Source: Meridianimaribacter flavus
GTDB lineage: Bacteria > Bacteroidota > Bacteroidia > Flavobacteriales > Flavobacteriaceae
DNA: 64,000 bases
Direction of reading: 5' to 3'
NCBI RefSeq assembly: GCF_004366715.1
Contig: NZ_SOQZ01000006.1
Span: 1 to 64,000 of the forward strand
Made by a program: the position numbers and the translations under genes
Part shown: positions 50,999 to 60,844 of the stretch, in pieces
Position numbering within the stretch: the stretch's first letter is position 1
Layout: the number at the start of each line of letters is the position of its first letter
Notes under the pieces: generated by a model
Seen by the model: only the letters and a program-made list of their open reading frames with translations
Told to the model about the DNA's origin: nothing
The model's database searches: none

Positions 50999-52528
50999 TT
51001 AACCTATAATCATACCAGCAATAGTTGCTGAAATCAATGATGCAATTGTACCTCCAATTAAAGCTTTCATCCCAAATTTAGATAAGGTTTTACGCTGTCC
51101 AGGAGCTAAAGAACCAATACCTCCAATTTGAATACCAATAGATGCAAAATTAGCAAAACCACATAGCATGTAAGTTGCCATGATTATTGATTTTTCGTAT
51201 GTTAAATGAATTGAGTTTCCTGCGTTTTTAAGGTCTGCTAATTGAATGTACCCAACAAATTCACTTGCAGCTAATTTAATACCTAGCAACTGTCCCATAA
51301 GCGCCATGTCTTCTTTGGCAACACCAATTAACCACATTAAGGGAGAGAAAATATAGCCCAAGATAAACTCTAATGATAAACTCTCATATCTAGTATTTTC
51401 AACAATCCAAGAGTTTAAACCAGTAAAATATCCTATTTTTCCAAATCCATAGTTAATCATAGCTATAAACGCTACAAACACCAAAAGCATAGCGCCAACA
51501 TTAACGGCAAGTTTTAAACCTTCGGTAGTTCCGTTAGCAATAGCGTCTAATATATTTGAACCAATTTTATCTTGAGATACAGAAACATCTGTATTTACCT
51601 CTTCAGTTTGAGGGTAGAGTATTTTTGAAATAACTATAGCACCTGGAGCAGCCATTACTGATGCCGCTAAAAGGTGTTTTGCGTAAAATAGTCTTAATTC
51701 AGGATCGTCACCACCAAGAAAACCAATGTAAGCTGCAAGTACAGCTCCAGCAACGGTAGCCATACCACCAATCATGACAAGTAGCATTTCGGACTTGTTC
51801 ATTTTTTCTAAGTAGGCTTTAATTAATAAAGGTGCTTCGGTTTGTCCTAAAAAGATATTTCCTGCAACACTTAAACTTTCAGCTCCTGAAATTCTTAGGG
51901 CTTTTGAAAGTAACCAAGCCATTGCCTTAACAACTTTTTGAATAATCCCTAGGTAAAATAAAACCGATGTAAGTGCCGAAAAGAAAATAATTGTTGGCAG
52001 TACTTGGAATGCAAAAATAAATCCAAAGGTATCCATATCAACCACTAAGCCTTCAAATAGAAACTTACTTCCTGCTCTTGTGAAATCTAATATTTGAACA
52101 AATATTTTTCCAATAAAGTCAAAAATAGTTTGGACAAATTCAACTTTTAATACACCAACAGCAATTAGTAATTGAAAAGCTAGACCAATGCCTACGATTC
52201 TCCAGTTAATGGCTTTTTTATTACTACTGAATAAAAAAGCAATAAAAACCAAACTTATCATACCTAATACACCTCTCCAAAGACTAGTGAAAGAAAACCC
52301 TTGACTAGGAATAATTGTACTTTCAGGTGTAGCGTCTTCAGTTGTAATAGCAGTGTTTTCGGTGTCTATTACTTCTTTAATTTCATTAATTGAATTTATA
52401 GAGTCTGTTACAATTTCTGTAACTTGTTCAATTGTATCTAATTGAGTTGCTGTTTCTGGGTTTTGTGATACGGTTAGGGTTGTAAAAAGAAAAAATAGGG
52501 CAACAAAAAACAAAAACTGCTTTCTCAT
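50999..52528 (-). CDS. NupC/CNT family concentrative nucleoside transporter
   Basis: The 509-residue protein has a signal-like N-terminus and a hydrophilic segment (about 22-75), then eight or more membrane helices. It carries the family motifs GNIFLGQTEAPLLIKAYLEKM, MATVAGAVLAAYIGFLG and LLGIKLAASEFVGYIQL (positions about 225-450). CNT proteins import nucleosides with H+ or Na+. The extra exported N-terminal segment of about 70 residues is not part of classical NupC. It lies 15 bp downstream of the bifunctional-nuclease gene. Confidence 0.92.
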   Translation of the reverse strand: MRKQFLFFVALFFLFTTLTVSQNPETATQLDTIEQVTEIVTDSINSINEIKEVIDTENTAITTEDATPESTIIPSQGFSFTSLWRGVLGMISLVFIAFLFSSNKKAINWRIVGIGLAFQLLIAVGVLKVEFVQTIFDFIGKIFVQILDFTRAGSKFLFEGLVVDMDTFGFIFAFQVLPTIIFFSALTSVLFYLGIIQKVVKAMAWLLSKALRISGAESLSVAGNIFLGQTEAPLLIKAYLEKMNKSEMLLVMIGGMATVAGAVLAAYIGFLGGDDPELRLFYAKHLLAASVMAAPGAIVISKILYPQTEEVNTDVSVSQDKIGSNILDAIANGTTEGLKLAVNVGAMLLVFVAFIAMINYGFGKIGYFTGLNSWIVENTRYESLSLEFILGYIFSPLMWLIGVAKEDMALMGQLLGIKLAASEFVGYIQLADLKNAGNSIHLTYEKSIIMATYMLCGFANFASIGIQIGGIGSLAPGQRKTLSKFGMKALIGGTIASLISATIAGMIIG

Positions 52529-52543
52529 AATTTAAAATAGGTA

Positions 52544-53152
52544 TTACTCTCGTTTTGAGATTTCGTCACGAATATTTGCTGCTTTTTCATAATCTTCATT
52601 ATTTACAGCTTCGTCTAAAAGTGAATGTAATTCTTCAATAGATTTATCTTTGTAGCTTTCATGAACGCTAGCTTCAATTTCTTCAGCAACTAATTCATCC
52701 ATTAAGATACTATCTTCTTCTTCGTCTTTTTTAGGATTTACTTTTAAGTAAATACCTGCTTTGTCTAAAATATTTTTGTAAGTAAAAATAGGAGCGTTAA
52801 AACGTAAAGCTAAAGCGATGGCATCACTGGTTCTTGCATCAATTATTTCCTCTATTTTATCACGTTCACAAATTAAACTTGAATAAAACACTCCATCTAC
52901 CAATTTGTGAATGATAACTTGCTTTACAACGATATCAAATCGGTCAGCAAAATTTTTAAAAAGGTCGTGTGTTAAGGGTCTAGGAGGTCGTATTTCTTTT
53001 TCTAAAGCAATGGCAATTGATTGTGCTTCAAAAGCACCAATAACTATTGGAAGTTTTCGGTCACCATCTACTTCGTTTAAAATCAAAGCGTAAGCGCCAT
53101 TTTGAGTTTGGCTGTACGATATGCCCTTTATGTTAAGACGAACTAAGCTCAT
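52544..53152 (-). CDS. Bifunctional nuclease (BFN) family protein with UVR motif
   Basis: The 202-residue protein has a BFN/DUF151 domain (1-135; SYSQTQNGAYALILNEVDGDRKLPIVIG, then ARTSDAIALALRFNAPIF). It ends with a UVR (UvrB/UvrC-like) motif (about 168-200; LLDEAVNNEDYEKAANIRDEI). Related plant proteins have DNase and RNase activity; bacterial roles are unsettled. It is cytosolic. It heads the unit with the nucleoside transporter (15-bp gap) and lies downstream of etfB-etfA. Confidence 0.9.
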   Translation of the reverse strand: MSLVRLNIKGISYSQTQNGAYALILNEVDGDRKLPIVIGAFEAQSIAIALEKEIRPPRPLTHDLFKNFADRFDIVVKQVIIHKLVDGVFYSSLICERDKIEEIIDARTSDAIALALRFNAPIFTYKNILDKAGIYLKVNPKKDEEEDSILMDELVAEEIEASVHESYKDKSIEELHSLLDEAVNNEDYEKAANIRDEISKRE

Positions 53153-53271
53153 AAATTTAAAAACACAAAGAACTGTTTAAATTAGGACTTTACCAAACTG
53201 AAATTAACAGATTTGGAGATTTAGACCAAATTCAAACAGTCCTTTAACAATACAATTTATAAAAAAATTAT

Positions 53272-54231
53272 TTATTGCTGAGCTTTAAATTCCTTTAATT
53301 TCTCTATTAATTTAGGTACAACTTCAAAGGCATCACCCACAATTCCGTAATCAGCAGCTTTAAAGAAAGGTGCTTCAGGATCTGTGTTGATAACTACTTT
53401 TACTTTTGATGCGTTGATACCTGCTAAATGCTGAATAGCTCCAGAAATTCCAACTGCAATATATAAGTTTGATGCTACTGGTTTTCCTGTTTGTCCTACG
53501 TGCTCACTGTGTGGTCTCCAACCTAAATCACTTACAGGTTTAGAGCATGCTGTAGCAGCACCAAGAACATCTGCTAATTCTTCTATCATTCCCCAGTTTT
53601 CTGGACCTTTTAATCCACGTCCACCAGATACTACAACTTCAGCATCTGCAATAGTAACTTGACCTGTAACTTTATCTACAGCATCAACTTGTACTTTTAT
53701 TTCTGGAATTGAAGCTGAAAAATCTTCAGCAGCTGCACTTGCAGTATTTTCTTTTAATCCGAAAGCATTTTTTGAAACAGCTACTAATTTAACATCAGAG
53801 TTAATTGTAGTCATGTTAAATGCTTTGTTTGTAAATGCAGTACGTTTTACTGTAAATGGCGAAGTGCTTGATGGCGCTTCAACCACGTTAGATGCAAAAC
53901 CTGCATTTAAATCTACTGCTAAAAGAGGTGCTAAATACTTGCTGTCTGCACTTGAGCTTACAATAACAACTTTGGCATCTTCTTTTTCTGTAGCTTGTTT
54001 TATAATGCTTGCATAGGCATTGGCATTAAATTTATCTAAACTAGCATCGTTAACTTTTAATACTTTGTCAACGCCATAGTTTCCTAAAGCTGATGTGTCA
54101 TCGGCATTTATAGTAACTGCAGTTACTGTTGTTCCCATTTGGTCTGCAACAGCTTTTGCATAAGAAGCAACTTCAAACGCTACTTTTTTAAATTTTCCTT
54201 GTTCTGATTCTGTATATACTAAAACTGACAT
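53272..54231 (-). CDS. etfA: Electron transfer flavoprotein alpha subunit
   Basis: The 319-residue FAD-binding subunit pairs with EtfB to carry electrons from acyl-CoA dehydrogenases to the respiratory chain. The C-terminal FAD domain is complete: VSGGRGLKGPENW, RPHSEHVGQTGKPVASNLY, then GISGAIQHLAG and the end segment DPEAPFFKAADYGIVGD. The N-terminal domain (1-185) is the divergent half. It starts 21 bp after etfB. Length is typical. Confidence 0.95.
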   Translation of the reverse strand: MSVLVYTESEQGKFKKVAFEVASYAKAVADQMGTTVTAVTINADDTSALGNYGVDKVLKVNDASLDKFNANAYASIIKQATEKEDAKVVIVSSSADSKYLAPLLAVDLNAGFASNVVEAPSSTSPFTVKRTAFTNKAFNMTTINSDVKLVAVSKNAFGLKENTASAAAEDFSASIPEIKVQVDAVDKVTGQVTIADAEVVVSGGRGLKGPENWGMIEELADVLGAATACSKPVSDLGWRPHSEHVGQTGKPVASNLYIAVGISGAIQHLAGINASKVKVVINTDPEAPFFKAADYGIVGDAFEVVPKLIEKLKEFKAQQ

Positions 54232-54252
54232 CTTTTCTTTTTTGTACGTTAA

Positions 54253-54999
54253 TTAAATGACTTTTGCTTCGTTGTGAAGTAGGTTTACTAATTCACCAAC
54301 ATTATCTGCATCTACTAAAGTAACAGCACCTTTTGGAGCTGGTTTTTCAAACTTAACTGAAGCTGTTTCAGCTGATGCATCAACAGGTTCTACAACGTTA
54401 AGAGGTTTTTTACGAGCCATCATAATACCTCTCATATTAGGAATACGTAAGTCACTTTCTTCAACAAGTCCTTTTTGACCACCAATTACTAATGGTAAAG
54501 TTGTAGACACAGTTTCTTTTCCTCCATCAATTTCTCTTACAGCTTTTGCGGAAGTTCCATCAACCTCAAGGCTAATACAGTTGTTTACAAAATTTGCGCT
54601 AGTTAATCCAGCTAACATTCCTGGAACCATACCTCCATTGTAGTCAATAGATTCACGACCAGCAATTACTAAATCGTAACCACCATTTTTTACAACATTT
54701 GCCAATTGCTTTGCGACTGCAAAACCGTCTGTAGCTTCAGTGTTAACTCTTATAGCTGTATCTGCTCCAATAGCTAAAGCCTTACGAAGTGTAGGCTCAG
54801 TTTCAGGACCACCAACATTTACAACATCTACGCTAGCACCTTGTTTTTCTTTAAACCACATAGCACGAGTTAATCCAAATTCGTCATTAGGATTGATTAC
54901 AAATTGTACACCATTTGTGTCAAATTTTGTGTCGCCATCCGTAAAATTAATTTTTGAAGTCGTATCAGGTACATGACTAATACATACTAATATTTTCAT
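54253..54999 (-). CDS. etfB: Electron transfer flavoprotein beta subunit
   Basis: The 248-residue AMP-binding subunit begins MKILVCISHVPDTTSKI. It has VINPNDEFGLTRAMW, the segment YDLVIAGRESIDYNGGMVPG and the signature region LPLVIGGQKGLVEESDLRIPNMRGIMMARKKP (positions about 168-200). With EtfA it forms the FAD/AMP heterodimer for fatty-acid beta-oxidation and related dehydrogenases. It heads the etfB-etfA unit, with 303 bp upstream to pdhB. Confidence 0.95.
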   Translation of the reverse strand: MKILVCISHVPDTTSKINFTDGDTKFDTNGVQFVINPNDEFGLTRAMWFKEKQGASVDVVNVGGPETEPTLRKALAIGADTAIRVNTEATDGFAVAKQLANVVKNGGYDLVIAGRESIDYNGGMVPGMLAGLTSANFVNNCISLEVDGTSAKAVREIDGGKETVSTTLPLVIGGQKGLVEESDLRIPNMRGIMMARKKPLNVVEPVDASAETASVKFEKPAPKGAVTLVDADNVGELVNLLHNEAKVI

Positions 55000-55302
55000 A
55001 TCGTTATTATTATGTTTTACACTAAAAATTTTTTGAGGTTACGAAGTTAATTATTTTAATTTGAATATTTACTATGCACGCATAATATTTTTTCCTTTTT
55101 AAAGATAATTTCAAGATCGATTGATGAAATTTTGAAAAAAGATGCACAAATTTTAAGAATTCTTTAAAACAAAATACGATTTGAGTGTTTTAAAATAGCA
55201 TCAATTTAAAAATGAAGACCCAATAAGAAACAATGTATTATTATAAGGTGTATTTTTTATGAAATATTCCTATTTTTGCTTTCCGATTTAAAGAGATAAT
55301 AA
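55000..55302. other. Intergenic region between divergent etfB and pdhB
   Basis: This 303-bp AT-rich divergent region has no open frame worth calling. A TATTTTTG (-7-like) at 55271-55278 lies 24 bp before the pdhB ATG, but no TTG sits at the right distance. No clear etfB promoter is visible. Confidence 0.55.
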
Positions 55303-56280
55303 ATGAAAACTATTCAATTTAGAGAAGCAGTTTGTGAAGCCATGAGCGAAGAAATGCGTCGTGATGAAAGCGTTTACTTAATGGGTGAAGAAGTTGCTGA
55401 ATATAATGGTGCATATAAAGCATCAAAAGGTATGTTGGACGAGTTTGGTCCTAAACGTGTTATTGACACACCAATTGCTGAGCTTGGTTTTGCAGGAATT
55501 GCAGTAGGCTCAACAATGACTGGTAATAGACCAATTGTAGAGTATATGACATTCAATTTCTCTTTAGTTGGTATTGACCAAATTATAAACAACGCAGCAA
55601 AAATCAGACAAATGTCTGGTGGACAATTTAAGTGTCCAATTGTATTTCGTGGACCTACAGCTTCTGCAGGACAGTTAGCTGCAACACACTCTCAAGCTTT
55701 TGAAAGCTGGTTTGCAAATACTCCAGGTTTAAAAGTTGTTGTGCCTTCAAACCCTTATGATGCAAAAGGATTATTAAAATCTGCTATTCGTGATGACGAT
55801 CCAGTAATTTTTATGGAAAGTGAGCAAATGTATGGTGATAAAGGCGAAGTTCCTGAAGGCGAATATTTAATTCCGTTAGGAGTTGCAGATATTAAACGCG
55901 AAGGAACTGATGTTACTATCGTTTCTTTCGGAAAAATCATCAAAGAAGCTTACAAAGCAGCTGATGAATTAGAAAAAGAAGGGATTTCTTGTGAAATTAT
56001 CGATTTGCGTACTGTACGTCCAATGGATAGAGCAGCAATTATAACTTCTGTAAAGAAAACAAACAGACTAGTAATTCTTGAAGAAGCATGGCCTTTTGGT
56101 AATGTGTCTACTGAAATTACATATTTAGTACAGTCTGAAGCGTTTGATTATTTAGATGCTCCAATTGTAAAAATTAACACAGCCGATACGCCTGCTCCTT
56201 ACTCTCCAGTACTTCTGGAAGAATGGTTACCTAACAGTAACGATGTAATAAAAGCAGTAAAAAAGGTAATGTATAAATAA
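55303..56280 (+). CDS. pdhB: Pyruvate dehydrogenase complex E1 component subunit beta
   Basis: The 325-residue transketolase-like subunit carries FREAVCEAMSEEMRRD at the start. It has the cofactor/contact segments LMGEEVAEYNGAYKASKGM and DTPIAELGFAGIAVG, and ends with the C-terminal domain ISCEIIDLRTVRPMD. Together with an alpha subunit (not in the window) it decarboxylates pyruvate with thiamine diphosphate. The E1 alpha and E2 genes are elsewhere, which is usual in this family. A hairpin terminator follows. Confidence 0.95.
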   Translation: MKTIQFREAVCEAMSEEMRRDESVYLMGEEVAEYNGAYKASKGMLDEFGPKRVIDTPIAELGFAGIAVGSTMTGNRPIVEYMTFNFSLVGIDQIINNAAKIRQMSGGQFKCPIVFRGPTASAGQLAATHSQAFESWFANTPGLKVVVPSNPYDAKGLLKSAIRDDDPVIFMESEQMYGDKGEVPEGEYLIPLGVADIKREGTDVTIVSFGKIIKEAYKAADELEKEGISCEIIDLRTVRPMDRAAIITSVKKTNRLVILEEAWPFGNVSTEITYLVQSEAFDYLDAPIVKINTADTPAPYSPVLLEEWLPNSNDVIKAVKKVMYK

Positions 56281-56302
56281 ATCGCATTTTTTTGCGTTAT
56301 AT

Positions 56303-56337
56303 AAACTTCATTGGCAGTATTGTTGATGAAGTTTTTT
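56303..56337 (+). terminator. Probable terminator after pdhB
   Basis: Nine-bp arms AAACTTCAT/ATGAAGTTT (56303-56311 and 56326-56334) with a 14-nt loop run into T residues directly before the next start codon. Confidence 0.55.
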
Positions 56338-56341
56338 GCTT

Positions 56342-58840
56342 ATGAAGATAAAATTAATAGCCCTATTTTTTTGCCTAGGAATTGCTAACGTATTGGCACA
56401 GACCAAAGTTAGTGGTCATGTAGTAGACGAAAACAACGACCCTGTTGCTTTTGCTAATGTACTTTTTAAAGGATCTACCGAAGGTACAATCACTAACGAA
56501 AATGGTAAATTTTATCTTGAATCTGAAACTACTTGGGATGCTCTCATCGTTTCTTTTTTAGGTTACGAAACTTTAGAGTTGCCACTTGCCAAAAGAGTAA
56601 ACTACGAGCTCAATTTGGTTTTAAAAGAAGAGGCTGATGCACTTGATGAGGTTGTAATTGTTACAGGAAAGCAATCTAAAAAAGCCGAAGAAAATCCAGC
56701 CATTGCCATTTTAAAGAAAATATGGGAACACAAGCGTAAAAACGGACTCAATCAGTTTAAGCAATACGAGTACGATAAATACGAAAAGGTTGAGTTTGAC
56801 TTAAACACTATTGATAGTGCACTTATAAAAAGCAAGCTGTTTAGAGGTATGGAGTTTGTTTTTGAAGAAGTAGACACCTCAAGAGTAACAGGAAAAACCT
56901 ACTTACCAATATTTATTAATGAAGCCGTAAGTAGAGTTTATGGCGATAATGTGCTAGACAAGGAGAAAGAAGATTTAAAAGGAAATAAAAACTCTGGTTT
57001 TAGCAACAATCAGGTGATTATCGATTTTGTAGACGACCTATATTCCGATTATAACATTTACGACAACTACCTTAAGTTTTTTGATAAAAGCTTTGTAAGC
57101 CCAATTTCTAAAACAGGAATTAACACTTACAACTACGTGCTTTCTGATAGTTCGTTTATTGATAACAAATGGTGTTACAACATTATTTACTATCCACGTA
57201 GAAAAAACGAACTCACTTTTAAAGGTGATTTTTGGGTTGCTGATACTACCTATGCTATCAAAGAAATTAATCTGCAAGCCTCTAAAAGTGCTAACATAAA
57301 CTGGGTAAAAGAAATTTATATAGAGCAAGAGTTTGAAGTCCTTAATGACTCGTTGTTTTTGATAAAGCGCGATTATTTTATGTCAGATTTTGCGCTGAAC
57401 AAAAAAGAAAAATCTCGTGGAATTTACGGTAAGCGTACCACCTTGTATGATAATTACGAGTTTGATAAACAAAAAAACGAAAAGTTCTATAGCGAAGAGG
57501 TTTACAACTACAATGAAGACGTTTACAATCGTGATGATTCCTTTTGGGAAGAAAACCGACTAGAGTCGCTCAACAAAGACGAAAAAGGTGTTTACAAAAT
57601 GTTAGACACTTTAAAAACCGTAAAAAAGTTTAAACGACTTTACAATATTGGTAGCGTGTTAGCTTCAGGTTACATTGAGTTTCCGAGTATTAATTTTGAT
57701 TATGGACCTATCTTTTCAACGTTTGGATATAATGAAGTAGAAGGTGTAAGGGTAAGAACAGGAGGACGTACCTATTTTGGACCAAACGACCTTTGGAGGC
57801 TCGAAGGGTTTTTGGCTTATGGTTTTAGAGACGATAAGTTTAAATATGGTATCTCAGGAAAATGGTTGGTAGATAAAAAGAATCGTATTATTCTCTCTGG
57901 TGGAAACCGAAGAGATGTAGAGCAAATAGGAGCGAGTTTAACCAATTCAACCGATGTTTTAGGACGTAGTTTTGCCTCATCAGCTGTGGTTGGTACAAGT
58001 CCTAACGATAAGCTGTCTAGTATTAATTTAACAACGCTTTCGTTAGAAATTGAGCCAGTAAAAAACCTTGTGTTTAGGCTAGGAGCTAACTATAGAACTT
58101 TAGAGTCGGCTTCAGAAACTTTTAGTCTCGATTATTTTGATGAAGAATCTCCTACAGGAATTTCATCCGAAATAAGACAATACGAAAGCACGCTTTCGGT
58201 ATCGTATTTCCCAAAACGAAAAATGACAGGTTTTGGTGTAGAACGCAGAAATGCCAATGATAATTACGCAAGTTTATTTGCTCAATTAAGCAAAGGAGAT
58301 CGTACTGTTTTTGGTAGCGATTTTGACTATACCAAATTGCAGTTTTCATACATACAACCATGGCAAGTTGGTGGTTTTGGTCGCTTAACCACAACTATTG
58401 AAGCAGGTAAAACCTTTGGCGAAGTTCCGCTTGGGTTGTTAAGTGTAGTTCCTGGTAACCAATCGTATTTTTCTATTTACAACACTTTCTCGCAGTTAGA
58501 TTTTTATGAGTTTGTAACTGATACCTATTCGTCATTACATTTAGAGCATAATTTTAACGGTCGATTATTTTCGCGTATACCATTTCTTAAAAAGTATAAT
58601 CTAAGAGCTATTGTTGGCGTACGTGGTGTTTGGGGAGAAATTTCACAAGAAAACCGCAACCTTAATGCTTCAGGTTTAATCTACAACGCACCTAGTGATG
58701 AGGTGTATTACGAATACAGCGTTGGTGTAGGTAATATTTTTAAAATACTACGTATAGACTTCAATTTTAGAGGAAATTATCTCGATACACCTGACGCACG
58801 AAAGTTTGGTGTTACAGGAAGCTTTGGGTTTTATTTTTAA
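56342..58840 (+). CDS. DUF5686 and carboxypeptidase-regulatory-like domain protein
   Basis: The 832-residue outer-membrane protein has a signal peptide (about 1-20) and a CarboxypepD-reg-like domain (about 22-95; VSGHVVDENNDPVAFANVLF). The long DUF5686 region follows (from about 120), and its last half alternates like a beta barrel. The same regulatory-like domain opens SusC transporters, but no plug or TonB-box follows here. Function is unknown. I start at ATG 56342; two codons upstream lie a TTG and the pdhB terminator. Confidence 0.88.
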   Translation: MKIKLIALFFCLGIANVLAQTKVSGHVVDENNDPVAFANVLFKGSTEGTITNENGKFYLESETTWDALIVSFLGYETLELPLAKRVNYELNLVLKEEADALDEVVIVTGKQSKKAEENPAIAILKKIWEHKRKNGLNQFKQYEYDKYEKVEFDLNTIDSALIKSKLFRGMEFVFEEVDTSRVTGKTYLPIFINEAVSRVYGDNVLDKEKEDLKGNKNSGFSNNQVIIDFVDDLYSDYNIYDNYLKFFDKSFVSPISKTGINTYNYVLSDSSFIDNKWCYNIIYYPRRKNELTFKGDFWVADTTYAIKEINLQASKSANINWVKEIYIEQEFEVLNDSLFLIKRDYFMSDFALNKKEKSRGIYGKRTTLYDNYEFDKQKNEKFYSEEVYNYNEDVYNRDDSFWEENRLESLNKDEKGVYKMLDTLKTVKKFKRLYNIGSVLASGYIEFPSINFDYGPIFSTFGYNEVEGVRVRTGGRTYFGPNDLWRLEGFLAYGFRDDKFKYGISGKWLVDKKNRIILSGGNRRDVEQIGASLTNSTDVLGRSFASSAVVGTSPNDKLSSINLTTLSLEIEPVKNLVFRLGANYRTLESASETFSLDYFDEESPTGISSEIRQYESTLSVSYFPKRKMTGFGVERRNANDNYASLFAQLSKGDRTVFGSDFDYTKLQFSYIQPWQVGGFGRLTTTIEAGKTFGEVPLGLLSVVPGNQSYFSIYNTFSQLDFYEFVTDTYSSLHLEHNFNGRLFSRIPFLKKYNLRAIVGVRGVWGEISQENRNLNASGLIYNAPSDEVYYEYSVGVGNIFKILRIDFNFRGNYLDTPDARKFGVTGSFGFYF

Positions 58841-58911
58841 GAGGTTCGTTTAGCGTGTTCGTGTTATGGCTAGTTGCGTTGGCAATAACTAATAATTACT
58901 TTTAGCCATTG

Positions 58912-60681
58912 TCAGCTGTTGTTTTTTTCGTTAAACGTATATTTTCCAAGTCTCAAAATACAGAAAAAAACTAAAGTCACAGCCTGTAAATTGTAATCAG
59001 AAAATTCTAAAAATGAATGAGCTATATTATTCCTCAAGTTTTTTCCTTTTCTAGTGAATGTATACTTAAACAATTCAATGTCCTTTTCTGTAAAGTACTT
59101 TTTTGTTGTTTGGTTTTCTAATAATTCCTCAAGTAATTGTTCTTTTAATTCTCCATTTTTAGAGGTAGATGTATTACCTCCAGACAATCTGATAAAGTCT
59201 CTTAATGCACCTTCGAATTTTAAAGTCAAAGAATCCATTGCTAAAATGAAGTTGTTGATTTTATTAGTATTCATTAAAACCGAGAGTTCAAATTGAGAAA
59301 AAAGATTATGGATTCCTGGTGCAAGCATTGTTAACCAGTTCGAGTTTTGGTCAATTTCATTATCGGTCATTCCTCGTTTGAATTTAGTACCATACCAAGT
59401 TTGAGATTCAAAAAAGTCATAGATTTTGTAATAATTGAGTTTACCTGTTAAAATTCCGTCTACAAAAACTTTTAGGAAGAGACTGAAACATTTAACTCCG
59501 TGGGAAATCGTATAACTCTGGATGACTTCTTTATCAATTTTTTCTGAATCCTTTAAATTCTTGAAGTTGCTGTTTATATCAAAAACACTTGTGCTAAATA
59601 AATTATGAATTGAGTTTTTAATACTTTTCTTGGCATTTTCTAGATTTTCAATTGGGTCAACTAGAATGTCTTCATTAATTGAGAAGAAAGCAAGTATTCC
59701 CTCTGTTGGCATATCCAATATGACTTTTGATTTCATATCGAGATAACTATTAAACATTTCTGTTTCCTTTTCTCCAAGTTGCCAACTTACTTTTCCGAGT
59801 TTTACCGTTTGCTTAAGGCGATTATACTCTTTAAGATTTTCTTCTGCTTCTTCCAGCTTACCTGCAAGTCTTAAATATTTTGCCTTTGTTCCAATTGTGG
59901 TATACTTTGCAAAGTCTGTATCCTCTTGATGCTGTTCTAGAATTAAGTCTTCGTTTTTGGCTAATAACTCATACAGTTCATTTAACGGAAGTTCTAGTAA
60001 ATTATAAAGTCGTATACCAGTTTCTAATTTTTGCTTATTTGAAAAATATGATACAGGATTTTCTTCTTCAATCCAACTTGGTAATTTTAAAGCAATATCA
60101 TTTAGTTCCTGTTTAGTAAGGATATTATTTTCTAGAATAGAATTTAAAATATTTGGTTTAAACCAATTTGGTAAGTCATTAACAAGCGTAATTGCGACTT
60201 CTTTGGCGACTTCTATTTTCTTCTTTGTTTTCTTTGATATATGTAAAATTGCAGAAAGAATTATGGGCAACTCACGAGCTTCCTCCGATTTGATTCTATT
60301 GATTGTAGCAACATAATTATCAATAGCTATTTCAGCATATTTATGATGCTTAATTTCTTGCCAGAGTAAATGAGAATATCTTGATTTTAGCCAAGTATTT
60401 TGTGTAAATTCTAATCGCTGTTTAAGATATTCTATGTCCTCCTTTTCTAAACCAATTGTTGTAATTTGACCTTGTGAATCTGTGACTTGAACGTTTGTCA
60501 CTAACTCGCCTTTATTTAGATTGTAATTGAGTGATTTTCTTTCTATAATAATTTTCTTTTCCCACTCTCCTTTGATTTTAGCGGTTGCTTTCAGTTCTCG
60601 ATGAATGTTCCATATACTTAATGAGTTCAAATTTTCAATTGAGGCATAAAAGTCTTTTAATTCATTTGGAATCTCATTCAT
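58912..60681 (-). CDS. DUF4209 (HEPN-like RNxxxH) protein
   Basis: The 589-residue cytosolic protein is mostly alpha-helical. It ends with the DUF4209 signature RNNIAH at residues 550-555 (KGKNLRNNIAHSFLEF), followed by a hydrophobic helix. The RN-x3-H pattern is the RNxxxHG motif of that domain and has the R-x4-H form of HEPN ribonucleases. Its last helices resemble HEPN folds. Such proteins occur in bacterial accessory genes; function is unproven. It is a lone gene inserted between core genes. Confidence 0.72.
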   Translation of the reverse strand: MNEIPNELKDFYASIENLNSLSIWNIHRELKATAKIKGEWEKKIIIERKSLNYNLNKGELVTNVQVTDSQGQITTIGLEKEDIEYLKQRLEFTQNTWLKSRYSHLLWQEIKHHKYAEIAIDNYVATINRIKSEEARELPIILSAILHISKKTKKKIEVAKEVAITLVNDLPNWFKPNILNSILENNILTKQELNDIALKLPSWIEEENPVSYFSNKQKLETGIRLYNLLELPLNELYELLAKNEDLILEQHQEDTDFAKYTTIGTKAKYLRLAGKLEEAEENLKEYNRLKQTVKLGKVSWQLGEKETEMFNSYLDMKSKVILDMPTEGILAFFSINEDILVDPIENLENAKKSIKNSIHNLFSTSVFDINSNFKNLKDSEKIDKEVIQSYTISHGVKCFSLFLKVFVDGILTGKLNYYKIYDFFESQTWYGTKFKRGMTDNEIDQNSNWLTMLAPGIHNLFSQFELSVLMNTNKINNFILAMDSLTLKFEGALRDFIRLSGGNTSTSKNGELKEQLLEELLENQTTKKYFTEKDIELFKYTFTRKGKNLRNNIAHSFLEFSDYNLQAVTLVFFCILRLGKYTFNEKNNS

Positions 60682-60788
60682 AGGTTTTGGTCAAACTAAT
60701 AGCTAATAATAAAAATATGGATTGACCTAATAATTCATATCCACTGTTAAATTACGGTTATTTTTTTGATAAAGTCAAGGGTAATTAA

Positions 60789-60819
60789 TTGCCATAACTC
60801 AAACATTACATTATATTTG
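60789..60819 (+). promoter_or_regulatory. Promoter of the inorganic pyrophosphatase gene
   Basis: TTG at 60789-60791, a 20-bp spacer, then TATATTTG at 60812-60819 match the Bacteroidota consensus. The ATG is 25 bp further. Confidence 0.75.
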
Positions 60820-60844
60820 CAGCCCGAAAAACAAATATAAAAAT

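Noticed and set aside
58863-58909. Inverted repeats (ATGGCTA/TAGCCAT; TTGC/GCAA) beside the DUF4209 gene, considered as an integron attC-like or attachment site
   Set aside because: The core sites GTTRRRY and RYYYAAC are not present in the right order and no second copy flanks the other side of the gene.
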